Program-made: the position numbers and the translations under genes | Shown: positions 1 to 10,150 of the stretch, one piece after another | Numbering within the stretch: position 1 is the first letter of the stretch | How the letters are laid out: each line of letters opens with the position of its first letter | DNA from: Gyrodactylus bullatarudis | Lineage: Eukaryota > Platyhelminthes > Monogenea > Gyrodactylidea > Gyrodactylidae | Assembly: GCA_012064415.1 (NCBI GenBank) | Contig: SSNU01000138.1 | Span: 104,971 to 168,970 of the forward strand | Length of the DNA stretch: 64,000 bases | Reading direction: 5' to 3' | The notes under the pieces: model-generated | The model's input: only the letters and a program-made list of their open reading frames with translations | Told to the model about the DNA's origin: nothing | The model's database searches: none

Positions 1-545
1 GAGGACGCAACCATGGAACTCAACTGTTTCTTTGCAGAATTCACACTTTGATAGGTTTAGTTTTAATCCTGCGGAGGTAATGCGTTAGACGACGTCTATG
101 TGTCCAGTCCCCCAAACTAGGATATCGTCTAAGTAGGCTTGCGCCTTTGGATAGTTGTCGAGTATTGTGTCAATTGTCTGTTGAAAGATCTTAGGTGCAG
201 GTTTGACTCCATAGTTAAGGCGGTTACATTTGAACAGGCCCCACCTGGTGTTTACTGTCAACAGCAATTTTGAAGGTTCATCAAGCTCGACTTGTAGGAA
301 TGCGGCTGATAGGTCTAAGGTCGTGAAGTATTTTGCCTTATGGATTTTTGAAAAAATATCCTCCCTAGTAGGTAGGTTATAACCATGGTCGCGCAACTGA
401 GCGTTGAGACCTGTGGCATAGTCAGCGCATATTCGCAAGCTTCTGTCTTTTTTAAGAACAGTGAGTATAGGTGCAGCGTAATAGGTATTCGAGACTTTAG
501 TGTAAATGCTTTTCTCGATGAGTTCGTCAAATTGTTTTTTACAAT
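1..545 (-). pseudogene. Gypsy reverse transcriptase (N-terminal half)
   Basis: RNA-directed DNA polymerase that copies the element's RNA in the cytoplasm. Seen on the minus strand: the entry segment (AAPILTVLKKD, about 495-460), LRICADY, the LPTREDIF segment, the first catalytic Asp in FTTLDLSAAFLQVELDEP, the GLFKCNRLNYGVKPAP substrate-binding stretch, and the catalytic YLDDILV near the left edge. The reading frame shifts near 530-545 relative to the upstream linker, and RNase H/integrase would lie outside the window. The RT motifs are well kept, so decay is moderate. Family assignment is sure; activity is not expected. Confidence 0.85.
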
Positions 546-1020
546 CGACTCGATAGCATAGGAGATTCCTCTAGGTCTACAGAAGACTGGTTTTGCACCG
601 TCTTTGAGGACGAGCGTAGCCTTAAATTTACATAACCCTTCGGACTTATCATTAAGACTTTTAATCTTTTCCTCGAATTTATCTATGGAAAGAGACAAGA
701 CTGCGTAATGATCAATAGGTACTTTATATAAATCAAAATAATCAAATAGGTCATTGCCATAGAGATTAGGTATTCTGTTGGAGGCTTCAACTAGGAAACA
801 TGTGCGGGTTTCGCCATTTACTGTCACGGATGCATCCAATTAGGTTTATGACTTGTCCGCTGACATAAATAGGTAGTATGGCGTTCTTTTCGAGTGTGGG
901 CGAGCCAATGAATTTGTAGGTAGACTCATTGATGATAGTGACATCTGCGCCGGTGTCCAACTGGAAGCGAATCGTTTTGTCTGCTACAATAGGTAAAGTG
1001 AAAAAGTTCACATTGGCCAA
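546..1020 (-). pseudogene. Gypsy aspartic protease and PR-RT linker
   Basis: Retropepsin-type protease that would cut the Gag-Pol precursor. The active-site motif LDTGADVTI is visible at about residues 21-29 of the piece at 1020-787, followed by the typical IIN. A frame change near 800-840 leads into the linker (839-546), which keeps the phrase LVLKDGAKPVFCRPR that precedes the RT in many Gypsy polyproteins. The usual C-terminal ILG-like protease flap region is cut short by the frame break. It lies directly upstream of the RT in transcription direction. Confidence 0.75.
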
Positions 1021-1149
1021 GGTAATTGAAGATTATAGGAATAATTCTTTTAAACACATAGATTAGGTTTATATAGATTAATAAGAAATTTTTCTTTCAC
1101 CCATACATCTATGCTGTCGTCATTAGGTATTTTGTATAAAACGGAAAGA

Positions 1150-1440
1150 TTAGAAATTATTTATTGGAGAGTTGTGGTGTTTTTTCAGCTTGCATTTTAT
1201 TCTTATTTTCTTTGACTTTACTATTTCTTTCATGAGTTGTAAAATATTATCTTGAATGAACTTTTAACTAATATCATTTTTGAAGAATTACCACTGATGA
1301 AATGTACATTTGGTTTTAATATATCTTCTTTTAATTTTCTAAATTATGAATATAAGTGGATTTTCGGACGTGTTTGAAAAACTACGTGAATTACTTATTC
1401 GTAACAATAGGTAAGATGAAGCGTTTTGAAGGTTTCTGTC
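1150..1440 (+). repeat. Penelope-like element 3' tail inserted in Gypsy
   Basis: The stretch from about 1160 to 1275 matches the sequence just after the PLE GIY-YIG ORF at about 40970-41090: both read ATTGGAGAGTT, TTTTTCAGCTT and CTATTTCTTTCAT in the same order. Its downstream part (about 1345-1400) contains GTGGATTTTCGGACGT, also found at 17790-17805 in another tail copy. It separates Gypsy gag from protease. A 5'-truncated PLE insertion explains it best. Confidence 0.55.
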
Positions 1441-1479
1441 TTTTGGCGTTCAATTCGGTCACTTCAGGAGCCATCTCGG

Positions 1480-2237
1480 GTTCGTCCAACATTTTGACTT
1501 CAAGGTGCTCTTCGACACTCATAGACCTTAGGTAGAGTCGTCTTATTGAAGTTGAGTGAAAAAAGGAAGGCTAGCATCCTTTCAGGATCCTTAAGATCAC
1601 TGAAGGTGATAGCGTTGATGAGTTTCCGTTGTAATCCGGAATACTCGACGATACTTTGGTCAGGCATTTCAAACGTAAAGAATTCTTTACGTGCGTTGAA
1701 TACTGACTTATTCGATGTAAAGAGGGCCGTAAGTTTTTTAACGGTCTCCTCGAAAGAGATTTCATAATGCTGTACGGGATCAATACTATTAGAGTATTGA
1801 TCTTTCTCAGGCATATTCAAAAAACGAAACAAAGCTCTTACTCGGCATCTTCGGTTATCATGGGTAAATCCCATTCGAAAGTAGCTTCATTAAGGCGGTA
1901 CCAGTCGTAAAATGAGCACTGTTTTGAGTCAAAGATGAGAGGTATAGATGACAGCAGAAACTCGTATTTAGGAGGTCGGCTTTCCTGTTTGTGCGATGTT
2001 TCGCTTGCGGTAGAATAGGTGAACAGGAATCATCTCTCTGTCGGCGTGAGATCTTCAGCAAGGCTTCACGGCTTCGGATGAACGATCTCTCTTATGAGGA
2101 GTCTTGGCAGGAGGTTTTATCACAGAAATGTTGACATCTTGGGTAGGTGACGTGCTTGACTGTTTCTTGCCAGACTTGTCCTTCTTCGATGTAGACTGAG
2201 ACATAGGTAGCGTTGCGGCACGATTAAAGTTTTCCAT
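1480..2237 (-). pseudogene. Gypsy Gag-like region
   Basis: Structural polyprotein region of the Gypsy element. The piece at 1874-1500 has the capsid-type pattern of a helix-rich segment with RKEFFTFEMPDQSIVEY, then LQRKLINAITFSDL and RMLAFLFSLN, matching the order in retrotransposon Gag domains. The upstream piece (2237-2055) is Ser/Lys-rich and starts with an ATG at 2237. At least two frame breaks lie between them. No zinc knuckle is visible; the PLE insertion may have removed it. Confidence rests on position upstream of protease plus this pattern. Confidence 0.55.
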
Positions 2238-2725
2238 ATGAAGCTACTTCGTTGGTTTTTACCAACCAATGAGAGATGATCTTAAAGTTTCAACCAATCA
2301 GAACCAAGCTTAGGAAAAGACTAACACTAGAACCAGTGGGGTTTAATGTACGATTTAATTTATTTCCCAAACGAGCAATGAATCGGAGCTTTTACCTATA
2401 TATAATTTTCCTCATTTATACAGATCATCTGACGGTGTTATTTATGACTTTATTTCCCGCAAAAACCAAAACGCACTCCATAATACTAATGGATTTGGAG
2501 ATGAGAACTAAATTAAAATCAAGCGAAATTTAGGGAACATCAAGATTTAGCAAAATATTTTACACCGGAATATTTATTCTAATTTTTCCATAAATACTTG
2601 AGCATACATATACATTGATTTTTAAAATTTTGTTACATACTTCTAACACGAATTGTATCAATTTCTAACAGTTTGCTTTAAGTTTAAGTTTGCACAAATT
2701 TTCTTCAGTCTATGCAAACCATATC

Positions 2726-5700
2726 ATGATTAAAGTTATTTTTGCATTCGCCATTACAATCTCAACAGCCTGTTATGGATTCTATGAAATCTATCATTTT
2801 CGGATCACGAATGAAGATGCTCTTTCAAAGTTTACAACAGAGTTTAGAATCTTCAACATGAGGTTTTTCGCTGATTTAAATGATCGTAATTGGTCTATCA
2901 TTGAGGTGAACTATCAGCTCATCATACCTTCAATGGTAGGTATGATTACACTTTCGGTGATTATCTGTAACATTTTCAAAATATCCATTGAGAAAAGGTA
3001 CTTCCTCCAGATGGTTATGATGCTCATCATACACTGTAATCTCTTCTCCCTCCAACTTGTCATGAAGCAGATAATTTTTTCAACTCTCCTTTTAACTGTA
3101 CTCATTCATACAAATCATGTACCATTGATTAGTTATTTGGTTGTGCTATTCACTTTGAACTATTCTGACAACCTGCAAAAGTCAAATGATTTTTCATCTC
3201 ACCTTGAACTCATAATATTCACGTACAGCTTTCAGTATTCGATTTTAAGAATTCACACAGTTGCCAGTGAATGGAAGCTCTTAGAAAATTTGACTATTTT
3301 GAAGAAGTTGATTGTATTTGTTGAGTATCTTTTCTATCCTGTATTTTCACTCATGGGTACAATGGTGGATTTTCGTACTTATTATACAAATAAATTGGAT
3401 AATTTAGGCGTAAGTTTATGAATTGAATTTCTATTATTCGGGTCCAAGAGAAATAGAAACATTTTATAGCTTTTTGAATAAATAGTCTATTATTGATATT
3501 TAACTATAGATTTCAAGTGGTCAGTACGAGATGAGAAATAAATTGAATTGTCGGAGAATTAATTTGTCAAGAATTATTCGGGAAATTGTGTTTGTTCTAT
3601 TCCAGTATTATTTCTACTATGTTTTTACACACTACTTTCCAATATATATTTTCGCAATCTGGAAAAACCTTGAGGATAATCCTGGTTTTGGAATCATATG
3701 GGCTGACTATTTGGCTTTGTTCTTATTCTATGTTGTATATGAAATCACATACAGATCATCAAGATTAATCCTTGATATAAATGAGCACTTTGTCATGAAT
3801 AGAAGAGAAGAGCAGCCAAAAATGTTTCCCAATGGTCCGAAATGTTTCTTCTACTTTCAAGATACAGTGGATTTATGGAGAAACTTTGACATAGGTCTGT
3901 ATATTTACATTAAAGAGTGAGTATTTTAAAAACTAACTAGTTATTTAAAGTGAATATTCAAGTTATTAATATACCATTATACGCCATCTGTAGCTCAACT
4001 AAAAAAAGAGTTCAAAGAGTTTCTATTTCGAAATTAATTAATACTAAATCAATACTCTAATCAATGATAATAATAATAATTAATCTGCTAAGATTGAGAG
4101 TATTAATTTGGTTAGAACTCCTTCACAAATACAATGATAGGTTTTGTATCAACAGCACTATTATTTTTCTTATCTTCGAATATTCTACTAAACATTTGAT
4201 CTTTAGTTATTTTTTACCGTGATAATTAATCATTGAATTTACAGAAGAAATTTTTTTATTGGAACATATTATTTTTATTGGAACACGAGTAATTACTAAT
4301 ACTCCCCCCTAATTAAGTATTATTTATCTCGACCAATCAAAATTTATGATGTATTTAGATCGTATTCTTGTCTTGACTTTGGATTTATTTCATATGTGAG
4401 TCATTATTCACTACATGTATTATTAGTAGAACCTCAAAAATATGACTTATAGGAATTCTTTAGCGCGGAAAATTGAAATTATGTATTTTTGGTTTTTTTC
4501 AGTGCATATTTCAAGCATATATTAGTTTTCAGTAACTACTTAAACGATAATAATTTTTACTTAATATAAATTTAAATAAACTAAACTTTTGACACAATTT
4601 ACTTTTCGCTTGCAGATCTTACACCAAAGATTTTTCTCTATTTAGTTTCGGTGAATTCATCAGGAAACACTTTAACTTTGAACTCTACTGTCCTGTCAAT
4701 TCTTTTCTTAAAGTTTTGACAGTTTCACAGACTAAAATATAACTTTTTTGATTTTTTGAGGCCCTAATCATTAGTTTTACGCTATGAATGTAATATATAT
4801 GTTGGAGCTAGATTCGTCTTAAGGCTATTCTAGCTAGCTAGATTGGTCTGAAATATTACTCTCTGCCCTTTTTGTTAACCTCGAATACACCATGTAATGT
4901 TCATCATTAAATTTATACATTTTTAGAATTATAATGGTCTGAACTGCTAGATTCGTCTTAATTCAGACTTAATTCTATTAGTCTGAAATATTTAATATTT
5001 ATTCCTCTCTACCCTTTTTGTACACCTTGAATACATCATGTATTAGTCATCATAAAATTTATACATTTCTGAATTATATTGTATTTATTTATTTATTCTT
5101 ACATGCACGATCAGAATGGCATTTAGAATTACAGAGAATATTCTTCTTCCTGCATAGACACCTTCTAGAATCACAGCCACTCGTACAACTACACTTCAAA
5201 AATCCTTGTCCTCCTGATCGAGACTGACAGGTGCTGGCTGAGCGTATAGAGAGGTCGTTACGACTGGCATCCGTAATTATTTCAAAGTTCTCTTTTGTCT
5301 TCGTTATCTATGAACGACACATTAACCCCTTCGATATGTCATGCTCTGTAGCAATCTTGAATGAACCATTTGTCTCATCAATGACCTTACCGATGATGTT
5401 TTTGTCATCTGATTTGGGCCTATCAATTTCTGGAATTGGTACTAGGATAGAATCTCCGATGTCAATAGGACTCAAATATTGTCCATTCAACATTTTTGAT
5501 GCCGCTTTTTCCATTGATTTCGAAGAATTTTTTCTCAAACCGTGGAGTAGGTCTGCTCTTTGTCGACGAATATCTTCTTCGTTGTTTCGTCAAAAATCTC
5601 ATCTTGAAAATCGTCTTCTTTGTCTTCTATAAAAAAATTATTATTATTAAAATTAAACGAAATACCATTTTCTAGATGATTTCTAGAATTCAGGTCTTGA

Positions 5701-7574
5701 CCAAACAAGCAAAAGTAAGGAGAACAGCCGATTGAACGATGGAATCTTTTATTCTTCATAACCTGGGCGTATTTTGCCCCATCAGCCCAATTACGTAAAA
5801 TATCTTCTACATCTCGGTTAGCTCTTTCGACTGATCCTTGTGTTTGACTATGACGGGGCCATGAACAATCTGCATTCCATGAAACTTATTACAAAGCTCT
5901 TCAACTGTGGTATTTTTGAATTCTCTACCGTTATCTGCGTGCAGTTTTGTAGGATGACCAAAATCACAAAATATTGAGATCAGATTCTTTGTTATTTCAT
6001 CAGCTGTTTTGGTTTTAAGAGGTCTTAAAAGAACATACTTAGTGAGGTGGTCTTGATAAACCATAAAAAATTTGTAGTATCCATCTGGTGATGATTGATA
6101 ATCAGTTAGGTCTACTTGAACTCGTGAATTGAATTATTTTACGCACGATAAGCACAGAGATATAAACTTTGAAATTTGTTCTTGAGTTATATTCAAATAA
6201 AATTTATCTCAGCTTTTGTTCTCACACGACCTGCGTGTCCAGTATCAAAATGACACTTACTGATCAGACGAAAGATTTCAGACTGTCATACATAATATTT
6301 ACGCTCATTTTGATTTGGAAGCTTTGAGTAAATTCGGAATTCTTTATTGATAAGCTCTAGACCGAATTTCTTCTTAAGTTTGTATATTGCTGAATCTGAC
6401 TTATTATCCGAATTCGAATTCGAAAGCTTTTCAATACCTGAATCATAACGTTCGTCTGTCCAAAACTTGTGGTTATCTTTAACGGTATTTGCGAGCCATT
6501 CGTTAAAAGCTACTTCCATTACGTCATTCATGGTAATACAATAAATTGAATTATGTTGAATAACAATGACAGGTTTAGTATAGTGTAAATTTGTGCTTAA
6601 TTATTATTGGCTAATAAAAGTCATGAATTTATCCAAAAGGGGCTTTTCTAATATTCTAGAGGGGTTTAGCTGATATAATGTTTAAACATTTTGAATAAAT
6701 TATCTTTGTGATAAAATAAATAAATAGAATTCTAAAATGATCACAGCCCAAAGCGATATGATCAAGGTCCCACAAATTGGTCCGAAACAAATGAATAATT
6801 GCTATTGGTCAAGACAGCCCCTTTCATGTTCTTGTAAAATATATATGTAAAATGCTCAAGTCGGTGTAAGGTCTGAAGAGAGCCGACGAAAATAAAAGCT
6901 TTTATTCACCTAACCCCTTTCGTCGTTCTAACTACCAGCATGACCATTAGTCAGCGCCCCCAAAATATTTTCGAGGAAATAAGGCAATTAATGTCTCAAA
7001 AAAATGTATAAATTTTATGATGACTAATACATGTTGTATTCAAGGTGTACAAAAAGGGTAAAGAGGAATAAATATTAAATATTTCAGACCAATCTAGCTA
7101 GCTTTATTTTTTCCAGTTACATTTTTATTAAATCAATGAAAGATTCAAGAATGCCAAAATCAGTTTCTATTATCCTCAGCTTCTTATTGGTTTTGTTCTA
7201 CCATGGATTATATTTGGAAAATAGTAAGTTTTTCAGTACGAAAATTATTTTTAGTCTATTGGATGTTGATGAACATCCTTCTAATGGGACTAACAAAATA
7301 TTTAAGAAGAAAATTCACTCAATCAAAATTCGAGAAATCCGTAAATGAATTACTCAACTCATTTGAACTAACAATATTTGCTTTATACTCTAAAAAATTT
7401 ATATCTGGTTCGATTGAACAAGATTTCAATCTTGATTATCGAATTCTGAGAATATTTATTCATCTTATGAACAAAAACTCTTGCTTATTATTCTGCTATA
7501 TGTTCAGTTTGAAATTTCTTCTTAAAAGGAACAATAATGTATTCGTTTATATTAATAAAATGGAAGATACATGA
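2726..7574 (+). CDS. MBOAT-family membrane O-acyltransferase, Porcupine-like (host gene, 4 exons)
   Basis: Probable host gene. Porcupine proteins attach palmitoleate to Wnt ligands in the ER membrane. Exons by splice sites: 2726-3409 (donor GTAAGT at 3410), 3525-3916 (phase 0 entry; donor GTGAGT at 3917), 7117-7223 (acceptor TTTTTTCCAG), then about 7255-7574. The joined protein is multi-spanning: exon 1 has many hydrophobic segments ending in VFVEYLF...GTMVDFRTYY (the Porcupine GPWISF-type position). Exon 2 ends DTVDLWRNFDIGLYIYIK. Exon 3 continues DYIFIK and carries VLFYHGLYLE with the putative catalytic His. Exon 4 has TKYLRRKF, as Porcupine does after its His. Exon 3 to 4 needs a 31-nt intron (7224-7254) or is a 1-nt frameshift. 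Exon 1 could begin upstream; ATG 2726 is the first in-frame Met. HHAT or DGAT-type MBOATs are alternatives. Confidence 0.55.
4616..4742 (+). other. Possible alternative terminal exon of the MBOAT gene
   Basis: A strong acceptor (TTTTCGCTTGCAG ending at 4615) lies 700 bp into the large MBOAT intron. Spliced from the 3916 donor it stays open for 41 codons (beginning SYTKDFSLF) and then meets TAA at 4740-4742. Such a transcript would lack the His-bearing exon 3 and so be catalytically dead. It could equally be a cryptic acceptor in intron sequence; RNA evidence would be needed. Confidence 0.3.
4832..7103 (-). mobile_element. KRBA2/Ginger-like integrase DNA transposon inside the MBOAT intron
   Basis: Inverted ends: AGCTAGCTAGATTGGTCTG at 4832-4850 and its complement at 7085-7103. 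A further matching arm continues through ACCCTTTTTGTACACCTTG at 5013-5031 and its complement near 7045-7060. The left arm exists as two diverged direct copies (about 4807-4940 and 4948-5073). Inverted rather than direct ends, plus a Gypsy-like integrase without RT, mark a cut-and-paste element. No clear target duplication is visible. The 6532-6990 interval is its 5' leader; no ORF is recognisable there. Confidence 0.65.
5308..6531 (-). pseudogene. Integrase-type transposase (KRBA2-like), frameshifted
   Basis: Would catalyse transposition with an rve-type DDE core. Seen in order: N-terminal region (6531-6286, ending ERKYYV); a zinc-binding HTGHAGR...CLSC segment near 6250-6130 in another frame; VDLTD and VYQDHLTKYVLLRPL (first Asp); DNGREF (second Asp); then, after a frameshift near 5850, a QGSVERANRD motif holding the catalytic Glu; and MKNKRFHRSIGCSPY. 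The tail 5538-5308 ends the protein. At least three frame breaks and one stop make it dead. The phrase order matches KRAB-A-domain-2-like/Ginger integrases rather than Gypsy integrase. Confidence 0.75.
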
Positions 7575-7720
7575 TTGAAATGAAATGAAATGAAAATTTT
7601 TTTGAACAATACATATGTTCTCATTTGCAATTATTATCTTCAAATAGAAATATTATTAGAAAATAATTTTTGTACAAAAATAAAATTTAATTAAAATTCT
7701 ATGTTTATAAAAGAAATAAA
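7575..7720 (+). repeat. Degenerate end copy of the inverted repeat family found at 20.2 and 58 kb
   Basis: GAAATGAAATGAAAATTTTTTTGAACAATACATATGTTCT at 7580 onward resembles the edge of the 58.5-kb repeat read in reverse (TTGAACAATTCATAAGTTCT). It is diverged and starts exactly at the stop codon of the MBOAT gene. From 7721 to about 8210 I see no gene, only AT-rich sequence. Confidence 0.35.
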
Positions 7721-8214
7721 TGAATCTTCGTTGTGAGACTTGATGAATTATAAATTTCAAAGAGTTGATGCATTCATCCAAACTAGTATTATAATATTAG
7801 TAATTTACGATCTAACATTATATCTCATGAAAATGTCTAGTATTTTGTTCCCATTCGGTCATTTTCATTATTATTCATTTTAATCAATTATCATTCATTT
7901 ATTTTTTCTTCACTTATCATATTTTGCTCAAATGCAATATTTTCCATGCTGAATTAAAAAATTTGGATTTGAGAAAAATTTTCTTTTGTTAGAAAACCTG
8001 ATCAAAACCTGAAATTTTACCTTTCTACGAGAGAAGTGTTGAGACTAAATTAATATACTAATACAATTTATGACTAATTTTATCAAATATTTGATACGCC
8101 AGGGGCAGAGTTGAATAAAAAATAATAAAACATGCAATGTAGAAACTCAGTTTCTACATTGTTCATGCAAACGAGCAGTGTATACACTGTTTTTAGTTTC
8201 TACATTGCACGTAA

Positions 8215-8385
8215 CATACATATATAGGGATATTGACAAAAAATGTATATATGGGTAGGCTATTTGACAAAAAGTGTATAGTATTATCAAAAATTCAGTA
8301 GTTGTATACGGTCTATTATCAAATGTCATATGTGTGTTCGAGATTTTCAAAAATAAATAGTATTTTACAATTAATGTATACATTG
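8215..8385. repeat. Diverged minisatellite-like units outside the palindrome
   Basis: Units of roughly 50-65 bp share TTTNACAANNNATGTATA (for example at about 8236, 8267 and 8363). The same theme (TTTTTACGATTAATGTATAC) continues inside the palindrome arm at 8416-8480. This looks like the subterminal repeats that many foldback or Mutator-like elements carry. Confidence 0.4.
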
Positions 8386-8587
8386 TGGGGGGGGTTTTAC
8401 CAAACCTGAATATGTTTTTACGATTAATGTATACATTGTGGGGATATTTACTAGACCAAAATAGGTTTTTACAATTATTGTATGCTGTACCATGTACATT
8501 GTATATTACATCCCCATCCCCAAAAAATCATGAAATAAGATTTAAAAGCTTTCGATTTGCGTAATAATTTTAGTTAAAGTTATCATA

Positions 8588-8869
8588 ATGAATCTTTCAA
8601 CATTTGATTCGAAGCAATATATTTTGGAGTATCTGCAAATCCAATCCAATGAACTCAAACGAACTTATCGAACTGCTATTTCGACCCCCATTTATTTCAA
8701 AGCTGAATGTTTGAATAAAACCTGTTCTTTCAAACTAAGCTGTGGTAAGAGAAAAGATGGTTACTTTCACATAACAAATCAAGTCCATCATAGTTGTGAT
8801 GGAGAAAGTTATCACTTAATAATTCTATTTAGAAACTCTATAAGCCACGAAAAAGACAAATACAGTTAA
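8588..8869 (+). CDS. MULE/FLYWCH-type zinc-binding N-terminal domain, left palindrome copy
   Basis: A 93-residue ORF starting at ATG. The segment around residues 36-70 reads FKAECLNKTCSFKLSCGKRK...HHSCDG: a C-x4-C ... H-x-C arrangement like the FLYWCH/WRKY-GCM1-type DNA-binding module at the N-terminus of Mutator-like transposases. The catalytic DDE part is absent; the ORF ends at 8869. It could make a short DNA-binding repressor-like protein, or be a leftover first exon. The identical copy on the opposite arm indicates duplication by palindrome formation or strong homogenisation. Confidence 0.5.
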   Translation: MNLSTFDSKQYILEYLQIQSNELKRTYRTAISTPIYFKAECLNKTCSFKLSCGKRKDGYFHITNQVHHSCDGESYHLIILFRNSISHEKDKYS

Positions 8870-9665
8870 AATTATTTTTAAGGTAGCATATATTTTTGGG
8901 CATTCTATCCAGTGGAATCGTGACCTTTGATATTTGTTTACATTATGGTTTTCCTATGTCTACGTGTATTTTTAAATGAAATACATTGGGATGCCTGAAA
9001 TACGCCTTTTATTACAATATTCTTCTACTTCAATGCAATGTCATTGGAATAATTCGTCCATGCAATCTTTTAACAATTCTCTATAAGATTGCAATGCTCC
9101 CCACCCATCCCTCTACAGTGTAGTCTACCCCTACCTTACACAATGTGAAAAAAAATTGACTTAACACAGAGGATATCTTCCTACCCCTTTCACTAATTCT
9201 TATTTTTATTTCGCGTTAATCGCAATCAACTTATTTTTGAGGAGGAAATTGTTTGTTTTCACACTTGACTACTTGTCATTGAAACAAAAAAATTTCAAGG
9301 GTCTGCATAAACAATTGAGAAAAAATAACCAACCTTTTTGCCTCAGTTAAATGATAGATCTCTATTTTGTTATCAAATTTATTCAAGATATGATTGTTAA
9401 GTAAAAAGTAGCCGTGCAGTGAAAATTAAAAATCTTAAGAAAAATAAATATTTATTAACTGAAACTTTTTTTATTAGACGAATTATTCCAATGACATTGC
9501 ATTGAAGTAGAAGAATATTGTAATAAAAGGCGTATTTCAGGCATCCCAATGTATTTCATTTAAAAATACACGTAGACATAGGAAAACCATAATGTAAACA
9601 AATATCAAAGGTCACGATTCCACTGGATAGAATGCCCAAAAATATATGCTACCTTAAAAATAATT

Positions 9666-9947
9666 TTAACTGTATTTGTCTTTTTCGTGGCTTATAGAGT
9701 TTCTAAATAGAATTATTAAGTGATAACTTTCTCCATCACAACTATGATGGACTTGATTTGTTATGTGAAAGTAACCATCTTTTCTCTTACCACAGCTTAG
9801 TTTGAAAGAACAGGTTTTATTCAAACATTCAGCTTTGAAATAAATGGGGGTCGAAATAGCAGTTCGATAAGTTCGTTTGAGTTCATTGGATTGGATTTGC
9901 AGATACTCCAAAATATATTGCTTCGAATCAAATGTTGAAAGATTCAT
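9666..9947 (-). CDS. MULE/FLYWCH-type zinc-binding domain, right palindrome copy
   Basis: The 93-residue product is identical to the one at 8588-8869 and is transcribed toward it (convergent across the 418-bp spacer). It has the same Cys/His pattern, the same start and stop, and the same upstream repeat block mirrored at 9948-10150. Convergent transcripts from both arms would be fully complementary, so double-stranded RNA is a plausible product; this is inference. Confidence 0.5.
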   Translation of the reverse strand: MNLSTFDSKQYILEYLQIQSNELKRTYRTAISTPIYFKAECLNKTCSFKLSCGKRKDGYFHITNQVHHSCDGESYHLIILFRNSISHEKDKYS

Positions 9948-10150
9948 TATGATAACTTTAACTAAAATTATTACGCAAATCGAAAGCTTTTAAATCTTAT
10001 TTCATGATTTTTTGGGGATGGGGATGTAATATACAATGTACATGGTACAGCATACAATAATTGTAAAAACCTATTTTGGTCTAGTAAATATCCCCACAAT
10101 GTATACATTAATCGTAAAAACATATTCAGGTTTGGTAAAAACCCCCCACA

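Larger units (their letters stand above)
1..2237 (-). mobile_element. Ty3/Gypsy LTR retrotransposon, decayed, cut by window edge
   Basis: Minus-strand order gag-like region (2237-1480), aspartic protease (1020-787), linker, then reverse transcriptase running off the left edge is the Ty3/Gypsy gag-PR-RT order. Frames change several times, so it is inactive. A PLE tail (about 1150-1440) sits between gag and protease. No LTR is recognisable in the window; the 5' LTR would be expected in 2240-2690, but I see no clear TG...CA unit there. Family call is from motifs; the exact clade is not resolved. Confidence 0.8.
8386..10150. mobile_element. Palindromic (foldback) MULE-like element with ~670-bp arms
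   Basis: The left arm (8386-9058) and the right arm (9477-10150) are reverse complements with essentially no differences by eye, around a 418-bp AT-rich spacer (9059-9476) with no recognisable gene. The outer boundary is at GGGGGGTTTTTACCAAACC on each side. Each arm contains the same 93-codon ORF starting 89 bp downstream of an internal subterminal repeat block. Long inverted repeats plus a Mutator-like zinc-binding N-terminus suggest a non-autonomous MULE or foldback derivative. No convincing 8-10 bp target duplication was found. Confidence 0.7.

Noticed and set aside
1282..1310. CTGATGAAATGTACATTT as a hammerhead
   Set aside because: The core is present, but no GAAA follows at stem II distance and no stem I partner exists.
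5231..5632. 133-codon plus-strand ORF
   Set aside because: Antisense shadow of the integrase pseudogene.
6720..6960. Solo LTR of a retrotransposon
   Set aside because: Has AATAAA and a TG...CA feel, but no second copy, primer-binding site or target duplication could be shown; it sits inside the integrase transposon's inverted ends.
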